Numbered from the stretch's first letter, positions 1 through 12,124 are shown. The stretch: DNA of 64,000 nucleotides from Motacilla alba alba (GCF_015832195.1 NC_052020.1:60019888-60083887); one strand, 5' to 3'. Program-made: numbers and translations. The notes: generated by a model from the sequence alone, not told the origin.

Positions 1-724
1 AATCCCGTGCATCTCATCCCAATCCCCATCCCATCCCATGGATCCCATCCCATCCCATCCTATGCCATCCCATCCCATGCCATGGATCCCATGTCATTCC
101 ATCCTATCCTATCCCATCCCATCCCATGGATCCCATGCCATGGATCCCATGCCATTCCATCCTATCCTATCCCATCCCATGGATCCCATCCCATCCCATG
201 CCATGGATCCCATGCCATCCCATTCTATCCCATCCCATGGACCCCATCCCATCCCATCCTATCCTATCCCATCCCATGGATCCCATGCCATGGATCCCAT
301 GCCATCCCATGCCATGCCATGCCATCCCAATCCCATCCCATCCCATCCCATGGATCCCATGCCATGGATCCCATCCCATCCCATCCCATAGATCCCATGG
401 ATCCCATCCCATCCCATCCTATCCTATCCTATCCCATCCCATGGATCCCATCCCATTCCATCTTATCCCATGGATCTCATCCCATGGATCCCATCCCATG
501 GATCCCATCCCATCCCATCCTATGGACCCCATCCCATGGATCCCATCCCATCCCATCCTATGGATCCCATCCCATGGATCCCATCCCATGGATCCCATCC
601 CATTCCATCTCATCCCATGGATCCCATCCCATGGATCCCATCCCATTCCATCTCATCCCATGGATCCCATCCCATTCCATCTCATCCCATGGATCCCATC
701 CCATCCCATCCCAATCCCATCCCA
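1..724. repeat. CCCAT/ATGGATCCCAT minisatellite in RTRAF intron 1
   Basis: The whole stretch is built from the pentamer ATCCC (CCCAT), interrupted by ATGGATCCCAT blocks. It stays open in several frames on both strands and would give His/Pro/Ile/Ser-rich peptides, which I treat as an artefact of the unit. RTRAF is transcribed leftwards from 817, so the array lies inside its first intron and starts about 32 bases past the splice donor. It continues to the left edge, so its full length is unknown. Confidence 0.93.
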
Positions 725-756
725 GCCTCCCCCCGGCCGCCCCGTAGTCCTCTCAC

Positions 757-817
757 CCCTGCAGTTGAAGCCGGCAGGGTTGTGGTAGTCGAGCGCCGAG
801 AGCTTGCGGCGGAACAT
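757..817 (-). CDS. RTRAF: RTRAF (C14orf166/CLE) first coding exon, partial gene
   Basis: The minus-strand ATG at 817-815 opens MFRRKLSALDYHNPAGFNCR, which matches the start of vertebrate RTRAF (human differs at only a couple of these 20 residues). The exon ends after one extra base in front of a GGTGAG donor (GT at 756-755), so the split codon would become the Asp that follows in the family. RTRAF is a protein of about 244 residues found in the tRNA-splicing ligase complex, in RNA transport granules and in association with RNA polymerase II. Only the first 20 codons are here; the remaining exons lie beyond the left edge because transcription runs leftwards. Position next to GNG2 agrees with human 14q22 order. 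The call rests on one short but distinctive exon plus synteny. Confidence 0.93.
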
Positions 818-1262
818 GGTCCCGGTCCCGAGCCGGCCCGGCCCCGGCCCCGATCCCGAGCCGGATCCCGATCCCGATCCCGATCCCGGTGCCGGCGCCG
901 CCTCCCCCGCTCAGGCCGCGCCGACGGCTCCGCACGGACCGGAAGCTGGTGAACGCCCGCCCCCTGCGCGGCGTTCTGCTCGCTCATTGATCAGCGCGCT
1001 GAGCGGCGGCAGCCATAACCAATCAGAGAGCGGAACGGGCTGCCGGGAGGGGAAGTGGCTGGTCCGCCTTGGAATGGACGCGACGGCGAGGGGGCGGGGT
1101 CTGAATGGGGTGGGGCGTGCGGTGGGCGGGGTCTGTTTGAGGGGGGGAGCAACATGACGGGGTCAGCCTGAGGGGGCGGGGTCTGAACGGGGCGGGGTCA
1201 GCCTGAGGGGGCGGGGTCTGAACGGGGCGGGGTCTGTGGGGGGCGGGGCTTTGGCGCCATGT
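780..1262 (-). promoter_or_regulatory. RTRAF: CpG-rich RTRAF promoter and 5' leader
   Basis: This block is very CpG-rich and lies directly upstream of the RTRAF start codon. It contains a tandem CCCGAT/CCGGAT run (840-890), a CCAAT box at 1019-1023 (written CCAAT on the plus strand) and many GGGGCGGGG-type Sp1 boxes between 1090 and 1250. A roughly 40-bp segment carrying two GC boxes is repeated at 1159-1240. No TATA box is evident. The start site cannot be fixed from sequence alone. Confidence 0.7.
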
Positions 1263-1289
1263 CCGCCCAGTGGGGAACTGCCCTGTGCG

Positions 1290-2360
1290 CTGCCCTGTAC
1301 TGGGAGCTGTGCTGGGGGGCACTGGGAGCACTGAGCTGTACTGGGAGCTGTGCTGGGGGGCACTGGGAGCACTGAGCTGTACTGGGAGCTGTGCTGGGGG
1401 ACACTGGGAGCACTGAGCTGTACTGGGAGCTGTGCTGGGGGGCACTGGGAGCACTGGGAGCTGTGCTGGGGGGCACTGGGAGCACTGGGCTGTGCTGGGA
1501 GCTGTGCTGGGGGGTACTGGGAGCACTGAGCTGTACTGGGAGCTGTGCTGGGGGGCACTGGGAGCACTGGGAGCTGTGCTGGGGGGCACTGGGAGCACTG
1601 AGCTGTACTGGGAGCTGTGCTGGGGGGCACTGGGAGCACTGAGCTGTGCTGGGAGCTGTGCTGGGAGCACTGAGCTGTACTGGGAGCTGTGCTGGGGGGC
1701 ACTGGGAGCACTGGGGGCTGTGCTGGGAGCTGTGCTGGAGGGGTACTGGGAGCACTGAGCTGTACTGGGAGCAGTGGGAGCTGTACTGGAAGCTGTGTTT
1801 GGGGGTACTGGTAGCACTGAGTGTACTGGGAGCTGTGCTGGGGGGCACTGGGAGCACTGAGCTGTACTGGGAGCTGTGCTGGAGGTCACTGGGAGCATTG
1901 AGCTGTACTGGGAGTACTGAGCTGTACTGGGAGTTGTGCTGGAGGGTGCTAGGAGCTGTACTGGGAGTGCTGGGCGCTGTACTGGGAGCATTGGGAGCTG
2001 TACTGGGAGAGGTGGGAGTGCTGGGAGCTGTACTGGGAGAGCTAGGAGCTGAACTGGAGAGTACTGGGAGCACTGAGCTGTACTGGGAGCTCTGAGAGCT
2101 GTACTGGGAGAGCTGGGAGTGCTCTACTGGGAGCTCTGAGAGCTGTACTGGGAGAGCTGGGAGTGCTTTACTGGGAGCATTGAGCTATACTGGGAGCTCT
2201 GGGAGCTGTACTGGGGAGCTATGCTGGGAGAATTGAGCTGTACCGGGAGCTCTGGGAGCACTGGGAGCATTGAGCTGTACTGGGAACACTGACAGCTGTA
2301 CTGGGAGCATTGAGCTGTACTGGGAGGTCTGGGAGCACTGGGGAGCACTGGGGAGCAGTG
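1290..2360. repeat. 41-bp minisatellite (ACTGGGAGCTGTGCTGGGG)
   Basis: About 1.07 kb of a roughly 41-bp unit combining ACTGGGAGC, ACTGAGCTGT and GTGCTGGGGGGCACT blocks. Copies are near identical at the left (1290-1700) and decay rightwards. It encodes long open frames on both strands (Ser/Thr/Pro/Gln on minus, Gly/Leu/Trp/Cys on plus), which are unit artefacts. It sits just upstream of the RTRAF promoter. Confidence 0.93.
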
Positions 2361-2743
2361 ATCTGCACTGGAAGGTTCCAGCTGAAGGTTTTTTCCCTGG
2401 GGAAGGGATGAGCTCCAGCTGGGAGCGAGGCCGCCCCCGTCCCCCGCCGCGTGGCTGGGGTGGCACTTTGCAGGCAGCCAGGCGGTGACAGCGTGACGAG
2501 CCACTGCAATATTCATGCTGACATTTCCTCCGTGCCAGTGCCAGCCCTTCCCAGCTGGCACCGGCTGCAGGATGGCACCAGGATGAGCCAGCCCCCGCCA
2601 TGGCCTCAGCGGGACCCGGGGGGCTCTGCCTCCCTTTCCCTTCAGGACATTCCCATCCCATCCACGGGATCTCCTCCAGCTCCTTCCTGGAGTGGTGTCA
2701 GCAGGGCAGGGCACTCAGCCTCCTTCAGCTACAGTGGAATTCC

Positions 2744-3010
2744 AGAATTCCAGAATGGTTTGGGTCGGAAGGGGCATTAAAACCCATCCAGTTCCACTCT
2801 GTCATTGCAGGGACACCTTCCACTGTCCCAGGCTGCTCCAAGCCCTGTCCAGCCTGGCCTTGGGATCCAGGAGCAGCCTGGATCTTCTCTGATCCCCCCT
2901 GCAGCCAAGAATTCCACATATCCAACCTAAACTTCTGCTCTTTCCATTTGAACCTGTTATCCCTTGTCCTGTGGCCGCAGCTCCTGAGGGAGCGTCCCTC
3001 TCCCACCCCA
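2744..3010 (-). mobile_element. CR1 3' fragment
   Basis: The CR1 3' end is seen in reverse: AATGGTTTGGGTCGGAAGG at the left, followed by the CCAGGCTGCTCCAAGCC and ATTTGAACCTGTTATCCCT segments of the element. Truncated at the 5' end near 3010. Confidence 0.85.
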
Positions 3011-3589
3011 CAGCTGGAGCCAGCAGCGACGTTCCAGCCAGCAGGACAGGCACAACAACTCCAGCACGGAGGAAAGGAGCTCGGGCCCATCCCCACGGTG
3101 CCCTCAGCCACACGAGTGTCACCAGGTGTCCGTGCCACCGAGAGTGACAAGCATGGAGGCAGCGAAACCTCCGCCCTCCACCCCTCCTGCCTCCATCACC
3201 CTCAGAGCAGCCCTTCCTTTCCCATTCCCCGATGGCTCCGAGCCTTCCTGCAGGAGCACGGGGCGCAAATCCATGGCCCAGGAGACGAGCTGTGCTTCTC
3301 CTCTCCGCGGGCTCGCAGCTAATGGATGCAATTAGTGCAGATGGGTTTATTCTCATTAGGGAGCCGGGCCTGGCTCCGGCCCGCGCGCCTCGCAGCGCCT
3401 CGCCCACGCTCTCCATGGAAGCTCCTCACCTCCTCCTGCTCGGCAGATGCTGCTCCAGAGCCAAATCCTGGCGAGGTGAGGATGGAAGGGGGAGAGTGTT
3501 GGAGCTGGAGAGGAGCCAGGGAGCCACGGAACAGCTGAGCTGCCTGGCAGGCCAGGAGAGACTCGGCTCCTTCCTCCCCGGCGGCACCA

Positions 3590-4147
3590 TTTTGCTTTGG
3601 AGCTGCCGTGATGGGCGCAGGAGGGGATGGAGGGGCTGGGAGTTGAGCTTGGTGCATGGAAAAAGTGGAATATCAGCACGGAGCTGTGCTGGGCTCGGTG
3701 CTGGTGGTTTTATTTCAGGACCTACGGTGACACCTGGCTTGGAGCAGCCTGGGACAGTGGAAGGTGTCCCTGCCCGTGGCAGGGGGTGGAACTGGATGAT
3801 TTTTAGGGTCCCTTCCAACCCAAACCATTTCAGGATTCTGTGATTCCGTAATTCTTACCCTGGACCGCCAAAATGCCTCCTGATCGCATACTCTGCTCCT
3901 GCCAAATTCCCCACAGCCTGAATTTTCCCTCCAGTTTCACAGGACCCTCAGGGGTGAGGGTCCTCATTTTGAGGCTGCTCTGCCTCAGCTCATTCCTGAG
4001 TTCTGCTTTGGAGCTGCTCTGATGGGCACAGAAAGGGATGGAGGGGCTGGGAATTGATCTTGCTGCTTGGAAAAACTGGAATATCAGCACAGAGCCATGC
4101 TGGACTTGGTGCTGGTGGTTTTATTTCAGAACCTACAGTGATACCTT
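3590..4147. repeat. Direct duplication of about 150 bp
   Basis: Segment 3590-3740 (GCTTTGGAGCTGC through GTGGTTTTATTTCAGGACC) recurs in the same orientation at 4002-4147 with scattered substitutions. The second copy lies in the spacer of the inverted repeat at 3735-4440. Confidence 0.85.
3731..3852 (+). mobile_element. CR1 3' fragment, part of fold-back left arm
   Basis: CR1 tail in sense orientation: GGAGCAGCCTGGGACAGTGG, then CCCTTCCAACCCAAACC and the terminal ATTCTGTGATTC. It forms the outer half of the left arm of the inverted repeat. Confidence 0.85.
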
Positions 4148-4440
4148 GTTCCCAATCCCAGGAATGAGCTGAGGCCGAGCAGCCCCAAAATGTGTGGGGA
4201 AACACTCACCCCTGAGGGTCCTGCGAAACTGGAGGGAAAATTCAGGATGGGGGGAATTTGCCAGGAGTAGAGTATGTTTGATTTTGTGATCAGGAAGTGT
4301 TTTGATAGTAGAATGAGTAAGAATCATAGAATCACAGAATCCTGGAATGGTTTGGGCTGGAAGGGACCTTAAAATTCATCCAGTTTCACGCCCTGTCATT
4401 CACAGGGACCCCTTCCACTGTCCCAGGCTACTCCAAGTCC
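3735..4440. repeat. Inverted repeat, about 230-bp arms, 240-bp spacer
   Basis: The segment 3735-3962 is present again in reverse complement at 4205-4440. Each arm consists of a CR1 tail plus about 105 bp of the same non-CR1 DNA (CAGTTTCACAGGACCCTCAGG in the left arm, its complement at 4206-4240). Divergence by eye is about 15-20 percent. Confidence 0.82.
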
Positions 4441-4770
4441 TGTCCAGCCTGGCCTTGGACGCTTCCAGGGATCCAAGGGCAGCCACAGCTTCTCTGGGCA
4501 CCCTGTGCCAGGGCCTGCCCACCTTCCCATTAAAAAATTCTTCCCTATATCTGAGTCTGAATCAACCCTCTTTAGGATTAAAACCTTTTTTGCTGTCCCT
4601 CCAGGCCCTATAAAAATCTGTCCTCCTTTAGAATGTTCCTTCAGGCCCTGGAAAAGGCTCTGAGCTCTCCCTGGAGCTTTCCCTTCTCCAGGCGAACACC
4701 CCCAGCTCTCCCAGAGCGTTCTCCAGCCCTTGGAGCATCTCCATGGCCTGCTCTGGATTTGCTCCTGTGC
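4321..4770 (-). mobile_element. CR1 3' fragment (antisense to window)
   Basis: Starts with the terminal ATCATAGAATCACAGAATCC octamers and runs through the typical CR1 3' half (CTGGGCACCCTGTGCCAGGG, TTCTCCAGGCGAACACCC). Longest CR1 copy in the left part of the window. Confidence 0.9.
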
Positions 4771-5079
4771 TGAGTGCCCGGGCTGGGAGAAGGAGGAAAG
4801 AGAGGGGAAGAAGGATGGACAATGGAATTGGGAATTTTAGGTGTCTCTCAATTTCTGAGCCATGTCCCACCCTGAACAAGCCTGTTCTCCCCTGACCTGC
4901 CCCATCCTGTGGGAACCAAAAGCTGCTGAAACCCCAGGCCCAAAACTCCTGCTAAACCCTCCCCGAGAGGGAGAACCCCTCGGGAACTGCATCCAACCAC
5001 AACCAGGACGGGATCCCGCCTCCCCAGGGCTCGACAGGCACAGAGCAACATCTCCAAAGGCTTGAAACAAATCCAAAAG

Positions 5080-5085
5080 TTTATT
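5080..5085 (-). terminator. GNG2: Candidate distal poly(A) signal of GNG2
   Basis: AATAAA on the minus strand (TTTATT on plus), just before a short T-poor stretch and at the border between CR1-free DNA and intergenic sequence. Confidence 0.45.
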
Positions 5086-6544
5086 TCCAACGAGTACACA
5101 GACCATGTGGGATGGGGATGCGCTACACCACGACTGGCTTTTACCTACAACCACCCCCTCCCCAAAATCCTGCTGCTGGCAGGGTGACAACCCATGGACG
5201 GAATTGCCACCAGCAACCTTTGCAGACAATGAAAGTCCTTTTTCCAGTACTCCAGATATTTTTTTTCTTTAAAAGCCTGGGGGTAGTGGAATGTCGTTTG
5301 AGGCCAGGCTGGAAATCCAGCGTGGGGATGGAGGGATGGGTGGGATTTTTGTTGTGAGGAGGGGAAACAACCTTGGCAGGAGATCTCTGCTTGGCTAACA
5401 AAGGCAGATCTGCGTGAATAGAAATACTGGGGTGAAATACCTGGCAGCACACCGGTGGCAACACCACAACCAACAGAAAATCAAGCCCAGCAACGTAAAA
5501 CACCTTCAATGAATAGTTTGGGTTAATTCAAAATCTCCCCCTCCCCGCTCCCCCATATTCATGCAGGTTTATTTTGTTGTCTAAGGTATTAAGAATTCGA
5601 GTTGTAAAATAGGCAAGTCGTTAAAAAAATTATTACAAACCACTTTTGGGGTGGGGTGGGGTGGGAGCCCCGGGTCAGCCCGGCTGCGCTTCACTCTCTG
5701 TGACAATAAATCAGATTAAGAAGAAAAGATGAAACTCAGGATGGGGTTTTTACATCTCTGCCTGGTAACTCCAAGAGTGAAACCAGCTGCAGAGCAAACC
5801 ACTTCATCCGCCCTTCATCCTAAAGCTATAGGAGCTGTAGTAAAAAGACCAAAACTGGGAGAATTAGGGGTGGCTGGGACCATCTAGGCTACTCGTGGCT
5901 TATAAACATTCCCAGGTGCCAAAAGTTTGGAGTCCAGTGTGAGAAGATCTGGCCTTCTCTATAGAAGAACTAGAAAAAGAGTATGAAAAGGTAGAAAAAA
6001 CAAAAAGCACTTTTTTTACGGGCTAGAAAGAGTTACCAAAAGGTACCTAAAGACTTTTCCCCTCCCGGATCCACAGGGATTTTTAAAAGCTCACACCTGA
6101 TTCAGGACTGGTTCAGCAGGGCCACCACAGACCCCTAAACCCCTTTTTGACCCCCCCCCAGCTCATTTTGTACATAAATCCCCACATTATGATTCCCAAA
6201 GTGATGGTTCCCAAAGTTTCCCAGGAGGACAGATGAGCAGGGGAAAGCCAGGAGGTGTTTAGCAGCAGAAAGGAGAGACAAGCCACATCCACAAAAGCAT
6301 GGACCCGAGGAGGAGCCCAGAAAGGTGGCGTGTGTCCCCCGAGAGCTGGGAGCAGATGAAGCAGACCTGGGAATAACTGCCCAGCCTGGAACAGAGCCCA
6401 GGCCGTGTGTAAACAGGGAATCAGGCACCTCCGGGAAGGGGCGGCCCCACGGCTCCCAGGGCTGCTCCCCTGGCCCTTCCCAACGTGGGGAGGGGGCAGC
6501 AGGAATGGGAGGGGAGGTGGGGGCAGGAAGGGGCAGGAACATCC

Positions 6545-7150
6545 CAAAGTAGAGCAGCATCCCATGGTGGGACAGCATCCCATGGAGGAGCAGCATCCCA
6601 TGGAGGAGCAGCATCCCACCATGGGGGTGTATCCCGGCACAGAGCAGCATTCCATGGAGGAGCAGCAACCCACCATGAGGCTGTATCCCACCATGGAGCA
6701 GCATTCCATGGAGGAGCAACATCCCACCATGGTGTAGCATCCCACCATGGTGGAGCAGAATCCCATTTTGGAGCAGCATTCCACTATGGGGCTATATCCC
6801 ACCATGGAGCAGCATTCCATGGAGGAGTAGCATTCCATGAAGAAGCAGCATTCCACCACGGAGCAGAATCCTACCATGGAGCAGCATCCCATTTTGGAGT
6901 AGTGTCCCACCATGAAGCAGCATCCCATGGAGGAGCAGCATCCCATGGAGGAGCAGCATCCCATGGAGGAGCAGCATCCCACCACGGAGCAGTTTTCCAT
7001 GGAGGAGCAGCATCCCGTTTTGGAGTAGCATTCCCCCATGGGGCTGTATCCCACCAAGGAGCAGCATTCCATGGTGGAGCAGCATCCCGCCATGGAGCAG
7101 AATCCCACCCTGAAGCAGCATCCCACCACTGAACGACATCCCAGCAGCAT
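6545..7150. repeat. Minisatellite (CATCCCATGGAGGAGCAG) in GNG2 3' UTR
   Basis: About 600 bp of 15-18-bp units mixing GCATCCCACCATGG, AGGAGCAG and CATTCCATGG. The unit is stop-poor and produces open frames on both strands, including a Met/Cys/Gly-rich minus frame covering 6113-7345. I regard these as non-coding. Confidence 0.9.
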
Positions 7151-7874
7151 TCCAGGCCAGCCCCAAGGGAAGGAAGTGCTACCAGGAACTGGGAAAAGAG
7201 CAGGACCAAGCGAGGAGAGCAGAGGCACAGAGGTGTAGGAGAAAGGAAAGACCCGGAAAGAAGCGGTCGACTTTGATTTTCGGATTTCTGGCTCGCCCTG
7301 CACCCGGGCTGGCGCCTGCCCTGTGGCAGGAGGCATTTCAGGCACGTCTAAGGCATCTCAGGAGCTCCCTTTGCTTTCAGAATCGCCTCTGTTCCCTCCT
7401 TACGGCTTCTTCCACCAGCACGTGGTGCCAAACGCTGGAAAAGAAAAGTCTGGAGCGGATGAACGGAATTAAACTCTCATGCACTACCACGGAATGTCAT
7501 CACAGGGCTAGGAAGCACCAAGCACAACACAGGAACCACTTTTACTTGCAGAACCAAAGCTAACCATAGAGAGAATGGTAAAAAGTGGGGTTTTGTGGGG
7601 ACACAGAGCTGCTGGTGTCCCCTCGACCCCTCCGCTACGCTACGGCCAGAAATGAAAAAGCACAAGACCAAACATTGAGTAACAGCACAGCCACCTAACC
7701 TGTCTGCTATATACCTGACAACTTAAATCAAAAATATTAGCTTGGAAAGAAACCAACAATATCATTCCAAGAAGGTTATACACATCCTTAGCAGTTAACT
7801 TTTGCTCAGCACAGCTCTGGTGCTTTAAATATGGAACAATCAAACAATTTTGTGAGCAGAAAAGTGACACAGAT

Positions 7875-7880
7875 TTATTC
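7875..7880 (-). terminator. GNG2: Candidate proximal poly(A) signal of GNG2
   Basis: AATAAA on the minus strand 267 bases past the GNG2 stop codon, followed in transcript sense by A/T-rich sequence. Confidence 0.35.
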
Positions 7881-8146
7881 TTTACATGGGTTTTTTTTTT
7901 TGTTTTGTTTTGTTTTTCTCTTTCTAGGCAACTCTACAGACTTCAGATCTTTTGCCTCGCAATGCAGATCATCTGATTCCCCCAAAGGTGGCCAGGTTCT
8001 TTAAACATGCACATCTCTGTAGCTTCCAGGCCGTGTTTTTTACTTATTTTTGTTTAAATTCTGCAGACCAGCAGGTCGTCCCCATTCCTAAAAACTCTAC
8101 ATCAATGTTCAGGGTGGCCTGAGTGCCCGTCAGGCTCCTCCTGGGT

Positions 8147-9256
<1,110 letters not shown>

Positions 9257-9283
9257 TTAGAGCCATCAAAATGAGGGCGTGAG

Positions 9284-9708
9284 TGTGGTTGTGATATTTG
9301 TGAAAATCCCTTTGCTAGGATTTTCTCCTCCTGAGAAGCTGAAGGGCCTCAGCTTCAAGTGTGAACAATTTGTTGTCTGCTGCTGTGGGATGCAGCAGGT
9401 GCTTCCTCGGTTGGTCAGTGTGGGATGTTTCTACTTGGTGGCCAATCCAGGGGGCAGCAGCTCTGGGACTCTCTAGGAGTCACAGAACTTTGTTATTCAT
9501 TCCTTTCTATTCCTGTCTCACCTTCTGATGAATCTTTCTCTCTGTTCTTTGTAGTATCGTTATAGTGTGGGGTTTTTTAATGTAATATATACAATAATAT
9601 AATAAACCAGCCTTCTGAAATGGAGTCAAGATCTCTCCTTCCCTTCACCAAGTCCAGACTGCCCAGAAGACCCACGGCAATAAATGGTGACCCCAGACGT
9701 GGCAATAG
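9284..9708 (+). mobile_element. Solo LTR (copy A of a songbird ERV family)
   Basis: About 425 bp starting TGTGGTTGTGATATTTGTG and containing GAGAAGCTGAAGGGCCTCAG, an AATAAA signal at 9601-9606 and CAGCCTTCTGAAATGGAGTC. The same landmarks occur in the LTRs at 41828-42886 and 48221-48630. A 5-bp repeat GTGAG flanks the left end (9279-9283) and occurs at 9709-9713, a plausible target duplication. No retroviral genes are attached. It is antisense to GNG2 and ends about 107 bases upstream of the coding exon acceptor. Confidence 0.8.
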
Positions 9709-10236
9709 GTGAGGATGGCAGATGCCAACCCAGGGTGGCACTCGCTGCCAGTGGTGTCCCCAGAGCTGGGATGTCGCTTAGGTGGCACTGGGACTGTCCT
9801 GAGCAGCAGCAGGAGCCCAGCTGAGCTGTGCTTTGGCGTTTGCTGTTCCATGACAGCCTGTGACAGCAACAAAAACCAGGGAACAGGATTTCTGCGCCAG
9901 ACTCCTTCCCTGCCCATCCTCCAGCCCGTGCCGGTGCCCAGCGTGTGTCCAGTGTCCCCTGGCCTCCCTGCCTTTGTCCCTGCTGCCAATTTGCACATTG
10001 AGATGCTAAACAGGATGCTGGAGTTTCCTGTTTCTGGAGATTTCTACCCCAGGCAGGCGGGGGATGCTCATTAAGGCCACTCCAGGCTGGATCCCGGATG
10101 TTTTTCCAGCACCTTCTACCAGCAGTGAGCTCTGGCAGAGGCAGCAGAATCCCAGCATCCAGCTCCTGCAGCAGCAAGGGCTTTCCAGCAGTGCTCCTGC
10201 CTGACTGGGGCTGCCTGCCAGCTCCAAAATAGGTTT
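9709..10236. other. GNG2 5' intron, single-copy stretch
   Basis: GC-moderate DNA without a recognisable gene or repeat. Confidence 0.5.
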
Positions 10237-10244
10237 TTAATGGA

Positions 10245-10296
<52 letters not shown>

Positions 10297-10640
10297 TTGC
10301 TATTATATTAGAATTATATATAATATATAAAATATGTAATACATATTATATAAATATAATATATTTTAGGTTATAGATATTACACATTATATATTAGATA
10401 ATCGATATTATATTCGATAATATAGATTACATTAAGAATATACTATAATATAATATGTTATATATTATATTATTATTTTACATAATATGATATATTATAT
10501 TGTAAATATTGAATTGTATTGATTATATTATATTATATTATATTATATTGTATTGATTATATTATATTATATTATATTGTATTGATTATATTATATTATA
10601 TTATATTGTATTGATTATATTATATTATATTATATTATGG
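10237..10640. repeat. (TA)n followed by TATATTATATTG array
   Basis: A pure (AT/TA) run (10246-10294) grades into irregular AT-rich sequence. From about 10510 it becomes a regular array of TATTGATTATATTATATTA units, about 29-34 bp each. Almost no G or C except the TTGAT marker in each unit. Confidence 0.93.
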
Positions 10641-11470
10641 GTTTTTATGGGATTTATATGGGATCCCATATCAACCTAAGGGATTTATAGAAGGAATCAG
10701 CCTGGCTCTGGTGCCTGTGCTTGCAGAACGAGTCATGCCAGGGCCAGCCAGGTTTGAGGGTGAGGAGGGGAGCACAAGGAGGGGCTGTTTTTTACCAGAA
10801 GCCGATCTCTCCGGTGATCTGTGCCTCTAAGGGAAGCTCTGCTCCTCTTGGCCCTTCACCGCCTTTAAATAAAGAGAACAGAAAATGAATCTCAGCTCCG
10901 TGGGACCATCATTTACCCCACCAGGGCCCCCGCAGGCTCCGGGTGCCTCATCCCCAGGTTCCTTCCGTGTCCCCCCGCCCTGTGCCCTGCAATCCCAGCC
11001 CCCAGTGACGCTTTTTGTTTGCATTCAGCGAGGTTTTCAGCACAGGAAGAGGTTTCAGTCAGTGGGCAAGTAGCCCAGGGCTGCTGGCAGCCCCGAGCAG
11101 GCTGGAGGGTGCCCAGGGCACGCATTGAGCAGTCTGGTGCACAGAGCTCGTGCTGGGGTGGAAGGAGCATCTCCTGGGGAGTGCTGCCAAAATGCTCCAG
11201 CCCAGCTCCTGGCTGGATCTGCTCCGCCAGGGCCGTGGCTGGAGGTTCAGCTCAGCCCGTGCATTGTTTATGTCACCTCTCCCCTCTTTTCTGGTGGCTG
11301 GAGAAGGGTTTGAGCAGCAGAGCGCAGCTCTCTTTCGAGTTCCCCCTCTTTCAATTCCCTTATTCTGGGGCTCTTAACACTGATGACTGAATGGTCTGCA
11401 AAGGATTCTAAAATGAATCTTTTCTTTTGCATTGGGGAAGCTTTTTCTCTTTCACAACCAGAACGAGACT
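10641..11470. other. GNG2 5' intron, single-copy stretch
   Basis: Mixed-composition DNA with no gene signal; several short open frames on both strands without family resemblance. Confidence 0.5.
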
Positions 11471-11474
11471 AGCG

Positions 11475-11995
11475 AGAGATGTTCCTTGGAATTTCACTCC
11501 AACATCAGCCTCATTGTCTCAACATGACACGGTTGGGACAATAGAAAGATAGCAAAAGCTCACGTCCTGCCAGCAGCTGCCAAGGATTTCTTTGCTACAG
11601 AACATTTTAAAAACTTTCTAGCCAATAGCATATTGCTAAAGCTTACAAACAAGTGTTCCAACCAATCACTAAACATACCTGTACTTCACATAATACTTAC
11701 TTAAATGCCTTCTATTAACAATACATAATATACCATAATTAAGCTTAAAACCTCCTACTATCTTACTAAACAAATTTTTCTAGAGTCTTAAAGTCTATCT
11801 TAACCAAACCTAAAACTCAAGCTATTGCTTCATGACCTTATTTACTGTACTTACTATTTAATTTACTTACTATTTACTATACTATAATAACTTTTTCCTA
11901 CCTTCAAACTTTACAACTCCAACTAATTCTGATTTCTCTACTCTCCCTGTTTCTAAAACCTGCTCTCCCAACTTTCTCAAACTCCTCTCACCTTC
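11475..11995 (-). mobile_element. Probable LTR/ERV-derived AT-rich insert, unclassified
   Basis: A sharply bounded A/T-rich block in an otherwise GC-rich intron. On the minus strand it has the texture of an avian LTR or leader (ATTGGTTGGAACACTTG near 11668, TGAGGCTGATGTTGG near 11510). I cannot name a family or define ends, and no target duplication was found. Confidence 0.35.
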
Positions 11996-12124
11996 ACCGT
12001 TTCCCACAGCATGGAATCTGCCATGGTTCTGGCACAGCAGCTGGGAAAGCAGCAGGTCCAGCCCAGACTGGCTTGGGTGCCACAGAGACTTTCCTAAGGC
12101 AGCAAATGTCACCCCCGGAAGGGT

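Larger units (their letters stand above)
2361..5062. other. RTRAF-GNG2 intergenic region with CR1 copies
   Basis: No gene is visible. The stretch from 2361 to 2740 and from 3010 to 3580 is single-copy GC-rich DNA. The rest is CR1 fragments and the duplication/fold-back described separately. Short open frames here show no family resemblance. Confidence 0.6.
5063..8146 (-). other. GNG2: Inferred GNG2 3' UTR
   Basis: About 3.08 kb between the GNG2 stop codon and an AATAAA signal at 5085-5080 on the minus strand. Most of it is AT-moderate single-copy DNA without CR1 or LTR, in contrast to its flanks, which is what a long conserved 3' UTR would look like. It is interrupted by a 600-bp minisatellite at 6545-7150. 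Human GNG2 also has a long 3' UTR. The extent is inference; a proximal signal at 7880-7875 could give a short form. Confidence 0.5.

Noticed and set aside
7..952. Long His/Pro/Ser-rich plus-strand open frames and Gly/Trp/Met minus frames
   Set aside because: They are translations of the CCCAT array in several frames at once, without introns, domains or codon bias.
1023..2073. Ser/Thr/Pro/Gln-rich minus frames of about 300 codons
   Set aside because: Product of the stop-free 41-bp unit; both strands are open equally.
6113..7345. 410-codon Cys/Met-rich minus frame
   Set aside because: Covers the minisatellite in the inferred GNG2 3' UTR, with non-repetitive parts showing no family match.
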